A stretch of DNA of 64,000 nucleotides from Helicoverpa zea (lineage: Eukaryota; Arthropoda; Insecta; Lepidoptera; Noctuidae). The stretch is taken from the NCBI RefSeq assembly GCF_022581195.2, contig NC_061455.1, positions 9,313,689-9,377,688 on the forward strand. The letters run 5' to 3'. Below, piece by piece: positions 54,738 to 63,475 of the stretch (its first letter is position 1; each line of letters opens with the position of its first letter). The translations under genes were made by a program, and so were the position numbers. The notes below the pieces were generated by a model. It saw only the letters and a program-made list of their open reading frames with translations, had not been told where the DNA came from and did no database searches.

Positions 54738-55708
54738 GGTCAGGGGAAGGGTAAATACAATGAATTAAATCCCTGTAAAGGGGGGATAGGTCAAATAAAT
54801 ATAAGAAAGTAATAATGTAAATCAATATTCGTCAGCAATAGTCATAAAGTATATATTATAATAATAAGTCATAAATTGTGGTAATAAACCAGGTCTATAT
54901 TTTGCAAAATTTGATTTTTAAATATATTCTAAAGCTAGGTGCAGCGGTCAAAAGACTCGTTGCACGGCGTTAAGTTATATTTTGTCAGGGGGTTGGTCCC
55001 CAGTCAATTTGTGAGGTTGAGAGCCACTAAATAAATGATAACTTTTTCCTGCTTAGATTGGCCCTAAAACCTGCACAAAAAGTCGATTTATTCGAGTTTA
55101 GGAGCCCCGATTACACCAAAATTAGTATTTTCCGAAAGGGAGTATGGCTTGAATGCCAAATCCGTCAAAAAATATTTTTCGTGAAATTTGTCCCAAAGTC
55201 CTTCCCTTTCCTATAGTAAATTTTTCACGCTCTTACTTGCGACTAAAGTGCGGGTGGGTGGGGCATTTTTTGACGTTTGGTGCGGCGTAGAGGGACGTGC
55301 GATACGTCAAAAGACGCGTCTCGGCGAGCCCTAGCCAGCTGTCCAGAAACTAGAATAGGCTTTCCTAGAAATTTTGAAAATTTTGGTCGAAAAACTGTAA
55401 AATTTAGTGTTTTTTAATAGAAAATATTTAATTTCGACGTCCAAACCTACCCAAAATCGTGCAAAATGCAGTCAGGAAGACAGGTCGGAGTGGTAAGTAT
55501 TTAATAAAATTTTTACAATGAAAAAATCTAGTCAGAATTTTGATAAATAATTAATTTTGTGTTTTTTACAGGTCGAGAAGGGTGGGGGTGTCAAAAAATC
55601 GGGTCACACCGCTTCGATGTCGCGTTTGAAGGGTTATCGCGTGCTTACAAGCCTGTTGTAGCTATTATACGCAAAAAACCGCATCAAAATCGGTCTCCTT
55701 TTGAAAAA
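54738..55708 (-). promoter_or_regulatory. 5' UTR of TRAS-like element B
   Basis: Just upstream of ORF1 is a small hairpin ATCCC-TGTAAAGGG-GGGAT (54769-54787), also in C. Then come the conserved AGCGGTCAAAAGAC block (about 54940-54955) and, from about 55258 to the 5' end, sequence almost identical to A. Confidence 0.75.
55466..55661 (+). other. Antisense spliced small ORF candidate in TRAS 5' UTR (element B)
   Basis: Same structure as in A: ATG at 55466, GTAAGT...TTTTTTACAG interval at 55493-55571, stop TAG at 55659-55661. It encodes the same 38 residues after removal of the interval. Because the flanks are also nearly identical to A, conservation here is not independent evidence of selection. 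Confidence 0.35.
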
Positions 55709-55741
55709 GGTTAGGTTAGGTTAGGTTAGGTTAGGTTAGGT
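55709..55741 (+). repeat. (TTAGG) array between element B and SART-like copy 1
   Basis: About six perfect units. Confidence 0.95.
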
Positions 55742-56536
55742 TTGGGAATCGTGCGGTCCATGGCCCTATATGGGGCCCCTGTGTGGGCGATGGACCTGGC
55801 GGCCAGCACTCTAGCCATTCTGCGCAGACCGCAGAGGGCGATGGCCGTCAGAGTCGTCCGCGGGTATCGCACGATTTCCTACGAGGCGGCTTGCGTCCTG
55901 GCCGGATCCCCGCCCTGGGACCTAGAGGCTAAAGTACTCGCGTCGCTGTATCGGTGGCGCGAGGAAGAGCGGGCACGGGACTCGAGGCCGGTGCAGCGGC
56001 AGATAGCGCAGCGCCGAGCAGAGCTCCGTCAGGTCTTGGTGGCGGAATGGCGGCAGAGGCTTCTGCGCCCTACCGCCGGCCTCGCCACCGTCGAGGCGAT
56101 CCGGCCAGTGCTCGACGACTGGCTCGGGAGAAGGCACGGCTCCCTGTCGTTCAGGGTGACGCAGGTGCTGTCGGGGCACGGCTGCTTCGGCAAGTACCTG
56201 TGTCGCATAGGCAGGGAGCCGGACGCTCGGTGCCACCACTGCGTCCATGGCGGGGAGGACACGGCGCAACACACGTTCGTTCAGTGTGTTGCTTGGGAGG
56301 AGCAGCGCCGTGTCCTCACAAATGAAGTAGGAGGCGATCTGTCGCTGCCGGCCGTGGTACGGAAGATGGTCGGCAGCGCAGAGTCGTGGGACGCAGTGGT
56401 GTCCTTCTGCGAGGACGTGATGTCGCAGAAGGAAGCTGCGGAACGGGAGAGGGAGATTTCAACTGCCGATCCCGCCCGCAGCAGGCGCTCCGGGCGCCGG
56501 AGGAGGGCAGACAACGCCCTCTTCCGCCCCCCATGA
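55742..56536 (+). pseudogene. SART-like ORF2 C-terminal part
   Basis: An open frame of 264 codons starts at the insertion junction and contains RSMALYGAPVWAMDL, RGYRTISYEAACVLAG (the RT connection region), LSGHGCFGKYLCRIG and the knuckle CHHCVHGGEDTAQHTFVQC. It ends in an Arg-rich tail. RT catalytic and endonuclease regions are absent, so this is a truncated, non-functional copy. Confidence 0.8.
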
Positions 56537-56754
56537 ACGGGTCCAGGGGCGAAGGACTTGGGGAAGTCCCCGCCCCCTATTCAACGGACCCGAGGCGGAG
56601 GCGCGCGCGGGTGTCGACGCGCGCCTCTGAGGCGTTGCACGGGGGAGTTTAACACCTCACTCCCCCGTGCCCGAGGCGAGGCCCGCAAGGCGGGCCAGCA
56701 CCAGTGCGGGGCTGCGGAAGAATTTGGATTCCCGCGGCCCCGCGCCCACGTGTA

Positions 56755-56847
56755 AGGAGGACACAGGGGGGTTTTAGCCGGTAAGAGTCCGGCACACCCC
56801 TCCGCCTCTCCCCAGGCGGAGGAAGTCCATGAGGATTTCCCCCCGAG
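56755..56847 (+). promoter_or_regulatory. 3'-terminal cloverleaf-like RNA module (SART-like copy 1)
   Basis: An outer GGGGGG/CCCCCC stem encloses CCGG-TAAGAGT-CCGG, a 9-bp stem CCTCCGCCT/AGGCGGAGG, and TCC-ATGA-GGA, then poly(A). Hairpins 1 and 3 are identical to B and C. The outer stem and hairpin 2 differ in sequence yet still pair. Confidence 0.7.
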
Positions 56848-56871
56848 AAAAAAAAAAAAAAAAAAAAAAAA

Positions 56872-57025
56872 GGTTAGGTTAGGTTAGGTTAGGTTAGGTT
56901 AGGTTAGGTTAGGTTAGGTTAGGTTAGGTTAGGTTAGGTTAGGTTAGGTTAGGTTAGGTTAGGTTAGGTTAGGTTCGGTTAGGTTAGGTTAGGTTAGGTT
57001 AGGTTAGGTTAGGTTAGGTTAGGTT
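56872..57025 (+). repeat. (TTAGG)n array, about 31 units
   Basis: Nearly pure telomeric repeat with one variant unit TTCGG (56974-56978). Confidence 0.97.
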
Positions 57026-57757
57026 CACGGCTCCCTGTCGTTCAGGGTGACGCAGGTGCTGTCGGGGCACGGCTGCTTCGGCAAGTACCTGTGTCGCATA
57101 GGCAGGGAGCCGGACGCTCGGTGCCACCACTGCGTCCATGGCGGGGAGGACACGGCGCAACACACGTTCGTTCAGTGTGTTGCTTGGGAGGAGCAGCGCC
57201 GTGTCCTCACAAATGAAGTAGGAGGCGATCTGTCGCTGCCGGCCGTGGTACGGAAGATGGTCGGCAGCGCAGAGTCGTGGGACGCAGTGGTGTCCTTCTG
57301 CGAGGACGTGATGTCGCAGAAGGAAGCTGCGGAACGGGAGAGGGAGATTTCAACTGCCGATCCCGCCCGCAGCAGGCGCTCCGGGCGCCGGAGGAGGGCA
57401 GACAACGCCCTCTTCCGCCCCCCATGAACGGGTCCAGGGGCGAAGGACTTGGGGAAGTCCCCGCCCCCTATTCAACGGACCCGAGGCGGAGGCGCGCGCG
57501 GGTGTCGACGCGCGCCTCTGAGGCGTTGCACGGGGGAGTTTAACACCTCACTCCCCCGTGCCCGAGGCGAGGCCCGCAAGGCGGGCCAGCACCAGTGCGG
57601 GGCTGCGGAAGAATTTGGATTCCCGCGGCCCCGCGCCCACGTGTAAGGAGGACACAGGGGGGTTTTAGCCGGTAAGAGTCCGGCACACCCCTCCGCCTCT
57701 CCCCAGGCGGAGGAAGTCCATGAGGATTTCCCCCCGAGGAAAAAAAAAAAAAAAAAA
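57026..57757 (+). mobile_element. SART-like telomeric retrotransposon, 5'-truncated copy 2
   Basis: It matches 56136-56847 without visible differences but starts about 394 bp further 3' (at CACGGCTCCCTG) and has its own poly(A) of about 18. Different truncation and tail lengths argue for a separate insertion from the same master. The ORF remnant runs 57047-57427. Confidence 0.85.
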
Positions 57758-57936
57758 GGTTAGGTTAGGTTAGGTTAGGTTAGGTTAGGTTAGGTTAGGT
57801 TAGGTTAGGTTAGGTTAGGTTAGGTTAGGTTAGGTTAGGTTAGGTTAGGTTAGGTTAGGTTAGGTTAGGTTAGGTTAGGTTAGGTTAGGTTAGGTTAGGT
57901 TAGGTTAGGTTAGGTTAGGTTAGGTTAGGTTAGGTT

Positions 57937-57941
<5 letters not shown>
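57758..57941 (+). repeat. (TTAGG)n array, about 37 units
   Basis: Pure telomeric repeat between SART-like copy 2 and the poly(A) of TRAS-like element C. Confidence 0.97.
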
Positions 57942-57971
<30 letters not shown>

Positions 57972-57973
57972 TT

Positions 57974-58051
57974 GTGGCAGGAGTGGGAAATCCTCATGGA
58001 CACCCCGAGGGGTAGTGCCGGACTCTTACCGGCTAAAACCCACTCCTGCCT
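57974..58051 (-). promoter_or_regulatory. 3'-terminal cloverleaf-like RNA module (element C)
   Basis: The bases are the same as in B over about 80 positions, while the flanking 3' UTR is unrelated apart from the hairpin that follows. Confidence 0.7.
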
Positions 58052-58062
58052 CGCAAGTTGTC

Positions 58063-58079
58063 CTCTAACGTTGTCAGAG
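58063..58079 (-). promoter_or_regulatory. Conserved 3' UTR hairpin (element C)
   Basis: In sense: CTCTGA-CAACG-TTAGAG, with one G-U pair at a position different from that in B. Confidence 0.65.
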
Positions 58080-58239
58080 CTCTTTATTGCGATTTGTTTA
58101 ATTAACATCATACACACATTTACTTAACTAACATGTTTGAACTTATAAATAATGTCTATGGTGTTTTCTTTTCTCTAGTATGATTTACAGGTAAGCAGTG
58201 CACATGGCCCAGTGTTTCATAAATATTTCTTTTCTTAAC

Positions 58240-58241
<2 letters not shown>

Positions 58242-58304
<63 letters not shown>
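58242..58304 (-). repeat. Internal poly(A) tract, 63 bases
   Basis: It lies about 50 bases after the ORF2 stop and about 270 bases before the terminal poly(A). It looks like the end of an earlier 3' terminus to which a second tail was added. Confidence 0.8.
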
Positions 58305-58356
58305 CCGTTTATTGGTACTTAAACTATATACTCAATATACAGGTAAGTATCCATAT

Positions 58357-61300
58357 TTACAACTTATTTCTACTTATTACTAAACTAACTATTTTTTCGC
58401 AATAATCTAAAAATTTCGGCCGGTCTTTTTTATCTCTCATTAGAAATGGGAGGTTTGTTGCTGTAAGGCTCATTGTTAACTCTTGCTCCGTCTCAAAACG
58501 TGCTCTCTCTGTAATTGGGCACTCCAGGAGGATGTGGGCAACGGTTTCCTCGACTCCAGGTTCACAGGCGCACGATGAATTCTCCTTACATTTAAATCGT
58601 GTCAGATATGAGGAGAATCCACCGTGCCCAGTGAAGATTTGTGTCCTTATGTACGTGAGGTCAATTTTCCTCACGATGCCGTACGCGGATATTGCGTCGG
58701 GGAAAAACAGTTTAGTGCCGGAGGCTGTTTCTCCGGCTTTATATTTTCCATTCCATTCGTCAAGCGACCTCATACGTATCTGCCGCTTGACGAATGAGAT
58801 GGGGCATAGGTCGTAGTCCGGCTTCTTCTTCGACTTCAGGGCGGCTTCCTTTGCGAGTTGATCAGCTCGCTCATTGCCCTCCAATCCTGCGTGGGCCTTT
58901 ATCCAGAACAAGGAGACACTCTTGTTCTGGAGCTTGCAGCGGCGTATGGTGTCCCTTGTTTCCACTGCTAGAGGATGGGGGGCACTGACGTTAGCGACTG
59001 TCTGCAGGGCCGCCATAGAGTCGCTGAAGATGCCGAATGTGTTTTCCCGGCGTTTGAGCGCTTCAGTTGCCGCTTTCTGCAGCGCCAACAATTCAGCCTG
59101 GTAGACGGTGCAGTATGACGGCAAGGTAAGTTTGAGAGCCTTTGTTTCGGTGGTACTATCCCACAAAGATAGCGCCGCGCCGACCTTGCCCTGTATCTTA
59201 CTGCCGTCGGTAAAAATACGCACAGCAAACTCCTCCCTCCGGTTTCTGTACTCTTCGTCGTCCACTATGCTGTCGTACTGCAGTGTCACCAATTCTGCGG
59301 GGTGAGGGGCTTCAAGGGCTGAGACCATCCGCTCGATCTCCCTATCTCCCAGTGTTGGCTGGGGCACTCCCCCCTTCGCTTCGTAAAGTGAAGCAGCTTC
59401 CCTTATCCGAATGTCTAGAGGGAGTATCCCAGCGAGCAACAGTGCCGAGTTTAGGGAGACCGTGCGGTAGGCTTTGCACAACTTTTGCGCAAACCCTCTT
59501 TGGACCACGTTAAGCTGTTTTTGGACCCCTAATTTGTTTGCGGCTGGCGCCCATGCACTCGCTGCGTACAGTATCGTGGGCTCTACTGCTGCCGTGTAGA
59601 TGGTCCTGATGATTTCCGGCTGTAGACCCCAACTAGCTCGAGCTGCCCTGGCCAGTTGTTTGTACATAGCTATCGCCTTTTTACAAGCGATAGCTATGTG
59701 TTTGTTGAAGGTGAGTTTGTCGTCGATTGTGAGGCCTAATATTTTGACGTCGCGGGACGTTCCAATGTCGATCCCCCCCATGCTCAAGCGCGGAGTGTCA
59801 TACTTTAGCTTTCGTGTTAAGACCATTGCGCAGGTTTTGTGCGGTGCGAATTTTAGCTTGTTTCTGACACCCCATGCTCGAACATGTTCGAGAGCGGCAT
59901 TGGCTCGTCCCTCTATCTCTGCCGCCGTTTCGCCGTCGAAAATCAGGACAACGTCGTCGGCGAATGCTTGGCAGTAGTTGCCCCCAGTGTCGAGCTCTTT
60001 CAAGAGGGGGTCCAGTAGGAGGTTCCAGAAGAGTGGACCCGCAATGGATCCCTGGACGCAACCCTTGCTCGTCGATTTTTTGCACTCCTCACCCAAGTAC
60101 CTCACGCTAACAGTCCTGTCACTGAGGTAACTACTGACCACTCGTCTCAAGTTTACAGGGCACTTTTCCTCAGCCAATCGGACTTTGATGGCAGGCCACC
60201 ACGCACTGTCAAAGGCTCCCTCTATGTCTAGTGACACAAGAGTAACAATTTTCTTTTGTGTCAACTTCTTGCGGATGTGTTGCACCATGGTGTAGAGGGA
60301 GTCCTCTGTGCTCCTTTGCGGCATAAAGCCGTATTGGCGAGTACTGATCCTGGGAAGCAAATAGAACCTAAGGCGAGCGACCAGCATCTTCTCGTACACC
60401 TTCCCTAATACAGGCAAGAGCCCAATCGGCCTGTAGGACTTTGGTACGCTGTACGAGTCTTTGCCTGGCTTCCTTAGTGCCACCACCGTTGCCTCCTTCC
60501 AGATTTTTGGAAAGTAGTGGCATGTCAGGCATTTGTTAACCAGTGATAGGAAGAATTCAGGGTCGCAGCTTATGGCCTGAGTGCAAATATCTGCTGTGAA
60601 GCCATCGGCTCCCGGGGCCTTTTTTGGGTTGAAGGACCTCATGGCCCTGTCCAGTTCGCCTTGGGTGAACGGTGGGTCATGTTGTTCATCATGACTCCAC
60701 TCGTTCACCTTGTCCGCCTTCTGTCTTGTGAGGTTATGGTCCATGTTGTCATCTTCTTCCCGGTCCACCGGGTAGAATGTCTCGGCCAGCAGCTTCACTG
60801 AGCCCTTGGCGTCCAGGGTTATCCCTCCATTTTGTAACGGTAGGTCTTCTTCTCTGTTTGCGACTCTCCCCATGACCCTATAAATTCCCTCCCAAACCCC
60901 TTCCCTGGTCTGTTTACAGCAGAACCCCTTCCAACTCTCCTCTATGGCCGTTTTTACTGCTGTTTCATAATTCCCTTTTTCTTGCAGGTACAGACTGACG
61001 ACACTAGCTCTTCGGATCGGTGCAGCGTTCCGGATTCGGCGCTTCCTGGTAGCGACGAGCCTCTTCATCTCCGCGAGTTCCTCTGACCACCATGGCATGG
61101 TAAGTACCTCTTTGGACTTTTTTGATGGTATTGCATGCGTACATGTGTCTTGGATAGCTATGGTGTAGGCGCTTATCATGTGGTCCAATGCATTTGTGTT
61201 GCTGATATTTCCCACTTCCTGTACCGTCAATTTCTCCTCCTGCATAATTTGAGACAGTTTCGAACGAAACCGCCTCCAATTAGCCTTTTTGGTGTTGAAA

Positions 61301-62037
61301 CGTCTGGTGGTACGTTCTATGCTAATACCCTTAGACTTTTGAAGTCTGATACTAAAGCCTATGCCATTGTGATCGGAACTCGTTAGACCGACTATTACCC
61401 GCCAGCCGTCCACCAGATGCAGCATATCCTCGGTACACGTCGTTACATCCACGTGGCTGCTGTACCTGACTCCGCCTCTCACGGTGTCGAATGTCGGAGT
61501 GTCTCCATTATTGAGGACGTGCATCCCCCACTGCTCCAAGGTCCCGCATAATAGTTCTCCCCTCGCGTCTTCGCTGTTGCTGCCCCACCAGGTACTTTTG
61601 GCGTTCGCGTCTCCTCCAATGAGCAACCTGCTATGTCCTGCGTGTTGCACGATTCGCCGCATATGCTCCAGGTAAGGCTCCACGGGTTTGTCTGGCTCGA
61701 AATAAAATGATACCAGCATGATCGTCCAGGCGCTGGTTCGGACTCCCACCACAACGATGTTGTCTGTGGTGAGTTGTGGGTACTGCATGATATCTAGGTC
61801 GTGGTCAAGGACAGCAATTGCTGCCTTAACAGTCCCTTCTCCTCCACCAGCGTTCTGGAAGACCCTCACGCCCCGGTAGCTTCTCATTCTTTTTGCCCGA
61901 CCAACGTAAGGCTCCTGAAGCAATGCAACGGCGACTCGCTGCGATTCGGCCTCCAACAAGAGTTCGTTGGTTGCGAGCTGACTACGCTGCAGGTTTGCCT
62001 GGATTATGGAGTACTTGTGGGGAGCTGCTGGGACCAC
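58357..62037 (-). CDS. TRAS-like element C ORF2: endonuclease, reverse transcriptase, RNase H
   Basis: The frame of 1226 codons has: endonuclease (QANLQRSQLA, QEPYVGR, GGDANAKSTWWGS, SSDHNGI), RT (SLDIEGAFDSAWW, QGSIAGPLFWN, FADD near 691), RNase H (FTDGSK near 940, SDSMAAL, HAGLEGNERAD) and knuckle CACEPGVEETVAHILLEC. The first codon here is GTG. Upstream the frame is open for only four codons (CTT ATT GCT AAG) before a TAG, so initiation or frameshifting must happen exactly at the ORF1 stop. Confidence 0.9.
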   Translation of the reverse strand: MVPAAPHKYSIIQANLQRSQLATNELLLEAESQRVAVALLQEPYVGRAKRMRSYRGVRVFQNAGGGEGTVKAAIAVLDHDLDIMQYPQLTTDNIVVVGVRTSAWTIMLVSFYFEPDKPVEPYLEHMRRIVQHAGHSRLLIGGDANAKSTWWGSNSEDARGELLCGTLEQWGMHVLNNGDTPTFDTVRGGVRYSSHVDVTTCTEDMLHLVDGWRVIVGLTSSDHNGIGFSIRLQKSKGISIERTTRRFNTKKANWRRFRSKLSQIMQEEKLTVQEVGNISNTNALDHMISAYTIAIQDTCTHAIPSKKSKEVLTMPWWSEELAEMKRLVATRKRRIRNAAPIRRASVVSLYLQEKGNYETAVKTAIEESWKGFCCKQTREGVWEGIYRVMGRVANREEDLPLQNGGITLDAKGSVKLLAETFYPVDREEDDNMDHNLTRQKADKVNEWSHDEQHDPPFTQGELDRAMRSFNPKKAPGADGFTADICTQAISCDPEFFLSLVNKCLTCHYFPKIWKEATVVALRKPGKDSYSVPKSYRPIGLLPVLGKVYEKMLVARLRFYLLPRISTRQYGFMPQRSTEDSLYTMVQHIRKKLTQKKIVTLVSLDIEGAFDSAWWPAIKVRLAEEKCPVNLRRVVSSYLSDRTVSVRYLGEECKKSTSKGCVQGSIAGPLFWNLLLDPLLKELDTGGNYCQAFADDVVLIFDGETAAEIEGRANAALEHVRAWGVRNKLKFAPHKTCAMVLTRKLKYDTPRLSMGGIDIGTSRDVKILGLTIDDKLTFNKHIAIACKKAIAMYKQLARAARASWGLQPEIIRTIYTAAVEPTILYAASAWAPAANKLGVQKQLNVVQRGFAQKLCKAYRTVSLNSALLLAGILPLDIRIREAASLYEAKGGVPQPTLGDREIERMVSALEAPHPAELVTLQYDSIVDDEEYRNRREEFAVRIFTDGSKIQGKVGAALSLWDSTTETKALKLTLPSYCTVYQAELLALQKAATEALKRRENTFGIFSDSMAALQTVANVSAPHPLAVETRDTIRRCKLQNKSVSLFWIKAHAGLEGNERADQLAKEAALKSKKKPDYDLCPISFVKRQIRMRSLDEWNGKYKAGETASGTKLFFPDAISAYGIVRKIDLTYIRTQIFTGHGGFSSYLTRFKCKENSSCACEPGVEETVAHILLECPITERARFETEQELTMSLTATNLPFLMRDKKDRPKFLDYCEKIVSLVISRNKL

Positions 62038-62038
62038 C

Positions 62039-63475
62039 TTAGCAATAAGCTATAGACGCTCGGGCGAGTGAGTCCCACTTGCGACGTACGGGGCAATCGG
62101 TGCTGAACGCATTGTGCTCAGCGGCACTCACTTTTGCTCTGGTACAGTTCACACACTTAGGCGCTTCGCCTAGTTTGTTGTCTGGGCAGTCCATCCTAAG
62201 GTGTGGACCACCACAGTGGCTGCACAGGTCGGACGTGTCCTTGCAAAAGCGTTTGCTGTGTCCAAAACCCAAGCAGCGTGTGCACTGCACCAGGGGAGTT
62301 TGGTCTTCTACCCGCACTATCTGGAGGTCTATTCGAAGCTTTCCTACTTCAGTAGCCCTCCTCCATATAGAAGGAGAAACGCTGAGCACAATGCTGTTAC
62401 AGTGGGGGTTTCGCGCTTTTCTTCTGTACTTGACGCCCATTCTGAGCTCCTCGCCCCCGAGGCCGTGAAAGAGTTCCCGGTTCTGATTCCTAAGGGCTTT
62501 TAAGACGTCTTCGTCGCTATGAATTTGCAAAACGTCCCTAAGAATCAGAAGCGGGTCCCTGTTGCGTACTTCCTCGACGACGAGGTTCTCTCCGACAGTT
62601 TCAAGCCTCTCCCGGATTTTCTGCCTCTCTTCCTTCGTTCGGCAGCCCATGATAATCTTCCGATCTTTTGCCTTTCTCACCCTTTCTACTTGCACCCAGC
62701 CTTCCTTTGCGTCCACAGCCCGCCTCACTCTCTCAAGGATCTCGTCTCCTGTATCCAAGCTCTGTGTAGAGGAAACAACCACGGAGTGTAGCGTCGCTCG
62801 TTCCTGCGTTTGAACGCTGGTTTGTCCTCTGTGTGTTGCCGCCACGGATGCGTAGGTTCTTTCCCCACACAGATCATTGGCTATTAAGGTTTCCCTAAGG
62901 TTTTCCATTTTAATAATGTTTTCCTTCATGAGGGTGCTATTTTCCTCGAGGCGTTCGAGTAGTTTTTTCTGGCTTTCGTCAGTGGCGCAAGGGCTCGGTG
63001 AGTTAGGCTGTCCGGTTGTTTTATCGGCTGCAGTGGGAGCAGAAATTGTGAAGCTCCTTCCTTTCCTTTCCGACTCCTTCACGATCTCAAAGAGTCGGTC
63101 GATTGCCGCAAGGACCTCTATTTTTATTTCTCCTTTGAGATTCCGAGAGTTGCCCAAGTGTAGCTTCGCCTTGTTTAGGCAGGCTCTTGCTTCCGACGTG
63201 AGATCCACGTATTTTTTCTCGGGTTTTTTGGCATCCGCTGAGACCCGCCGCGTCTCCAGGGGCCCGGGAACCTTATTGGCAGTTGTTTTTGCCAGTGGTG
63301 GTGTAGATTTTGCTTTGTTGGCTGGCAGTTTAGCCTGCGGCTCTGCTATGCCAGCCTCCAATTCAGCAACGCTTTTCCTTACATTTAAGGTTGGGGTTGC
63401 GGGTTTCTCCGGGGATCGCGGCGAGACTCCGGGGCTGCGTGAGCTCTCGTCCTTTTTCGCTGGAGTGCGGAACAT
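62039..63475 (-). CDS. TRAS-like element C ORF1 (gag)
   Basis: A 478-residue protein: basic Pro/Lys N-terminus, helical middle with a coiled-coil-like stretch (about 170-200), core (TLHSVVVSS, DPLLILRDVLQ, RVEDQTPLVQC) and knuckles CTRCLGFGHSKRFC, CSHCGGPHLRMDC and CVNC...HNAFSTDC. It ends Tyr-Cys-TAA, followed by G. Confidence 0.88.
   Translation of the reverse strand: MFRTPAKKDESSRSPGVSPRSPEKPATPTLNVRKSVAELEAGIAEPQAKLPANKAKSTPPLAKTTANKVPGPLETRRVSADAKKPEKKYVDLTSEARACLNKAKLHLGNSRNLKGEIKIEVLAAIDRLFEIVKESERKGRSFTISAPTAADKTTGQPNSPSPCATDESQKKLLERLEENSTLMKENIIKMENLRETLIANDLCGERTYASVAATHRGQTSVQTQERATLHSVVVSSTQSLDTGDEILERVRRAVDAKEGWVQVERVRKAKDRKIIMGCRTKEERQKIRERLETVGENLVVEEVRNRDPLLILRDVLQIHSDEDVLKALRNQNRELFHGLGGEELRMGVKYRRKARNPHCNSIVLSVSPSIWRRATEVGKLRIDLQIVRVEDQTPLVQCTRCLGFGHSKRFCKDTSDLCSHCGGPHLRMDCPDNKLGEAPKCVNCTRAKVSAAEHNAFSTDCPVRRKWDSLARASIAYC

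Larger units (their letters stand above)
48969..55708 (-). mobile_element. TRAS-like telomeric retrotransposon B, full length
   Basis: About 6.7 kb: poly(A) of about 40 (T-run 48969-49008), 3' UTR to 49576, ORF2, ORF1, and a 5' UTR from 54738 to 55708 ending at TTAGG repeats. All coding parts are intact. The protein sequences differ widely from A and C (by eye clearly over half identical but far from recent copies), so B is a separate family. Confidence 0.9.
55742..56871 (+). mobile_element. SART-like telomeric retrotransposon, 5'-truncated copy 1
   Basis: It sits in plus orientation, so its sense strand is TTAGG, opposite to the TRAS-like elements, as known for SART. It consists of an ORF2 C-terminal part, a GC-rich 3' UTR with the shared module, and poly(A) of about 24 leading directly into GGTTAGG repeats. 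The upstream 5' part is missing, as usual for incomplete reverse transcription. Confidence 0.85.

Noticed and set aside
55742..56536. A host gene with a zinc motif
   Set aside because: The C-terminal RT connection and CCHC wording, the poly(A) and the TTAGG flanks show it is a truncated SART-like element.
58198..58383. Small protein with a poly-Phe stretch
   Set aside because: It is only the translation of the 63-T tract in the 3' UTR of element C.
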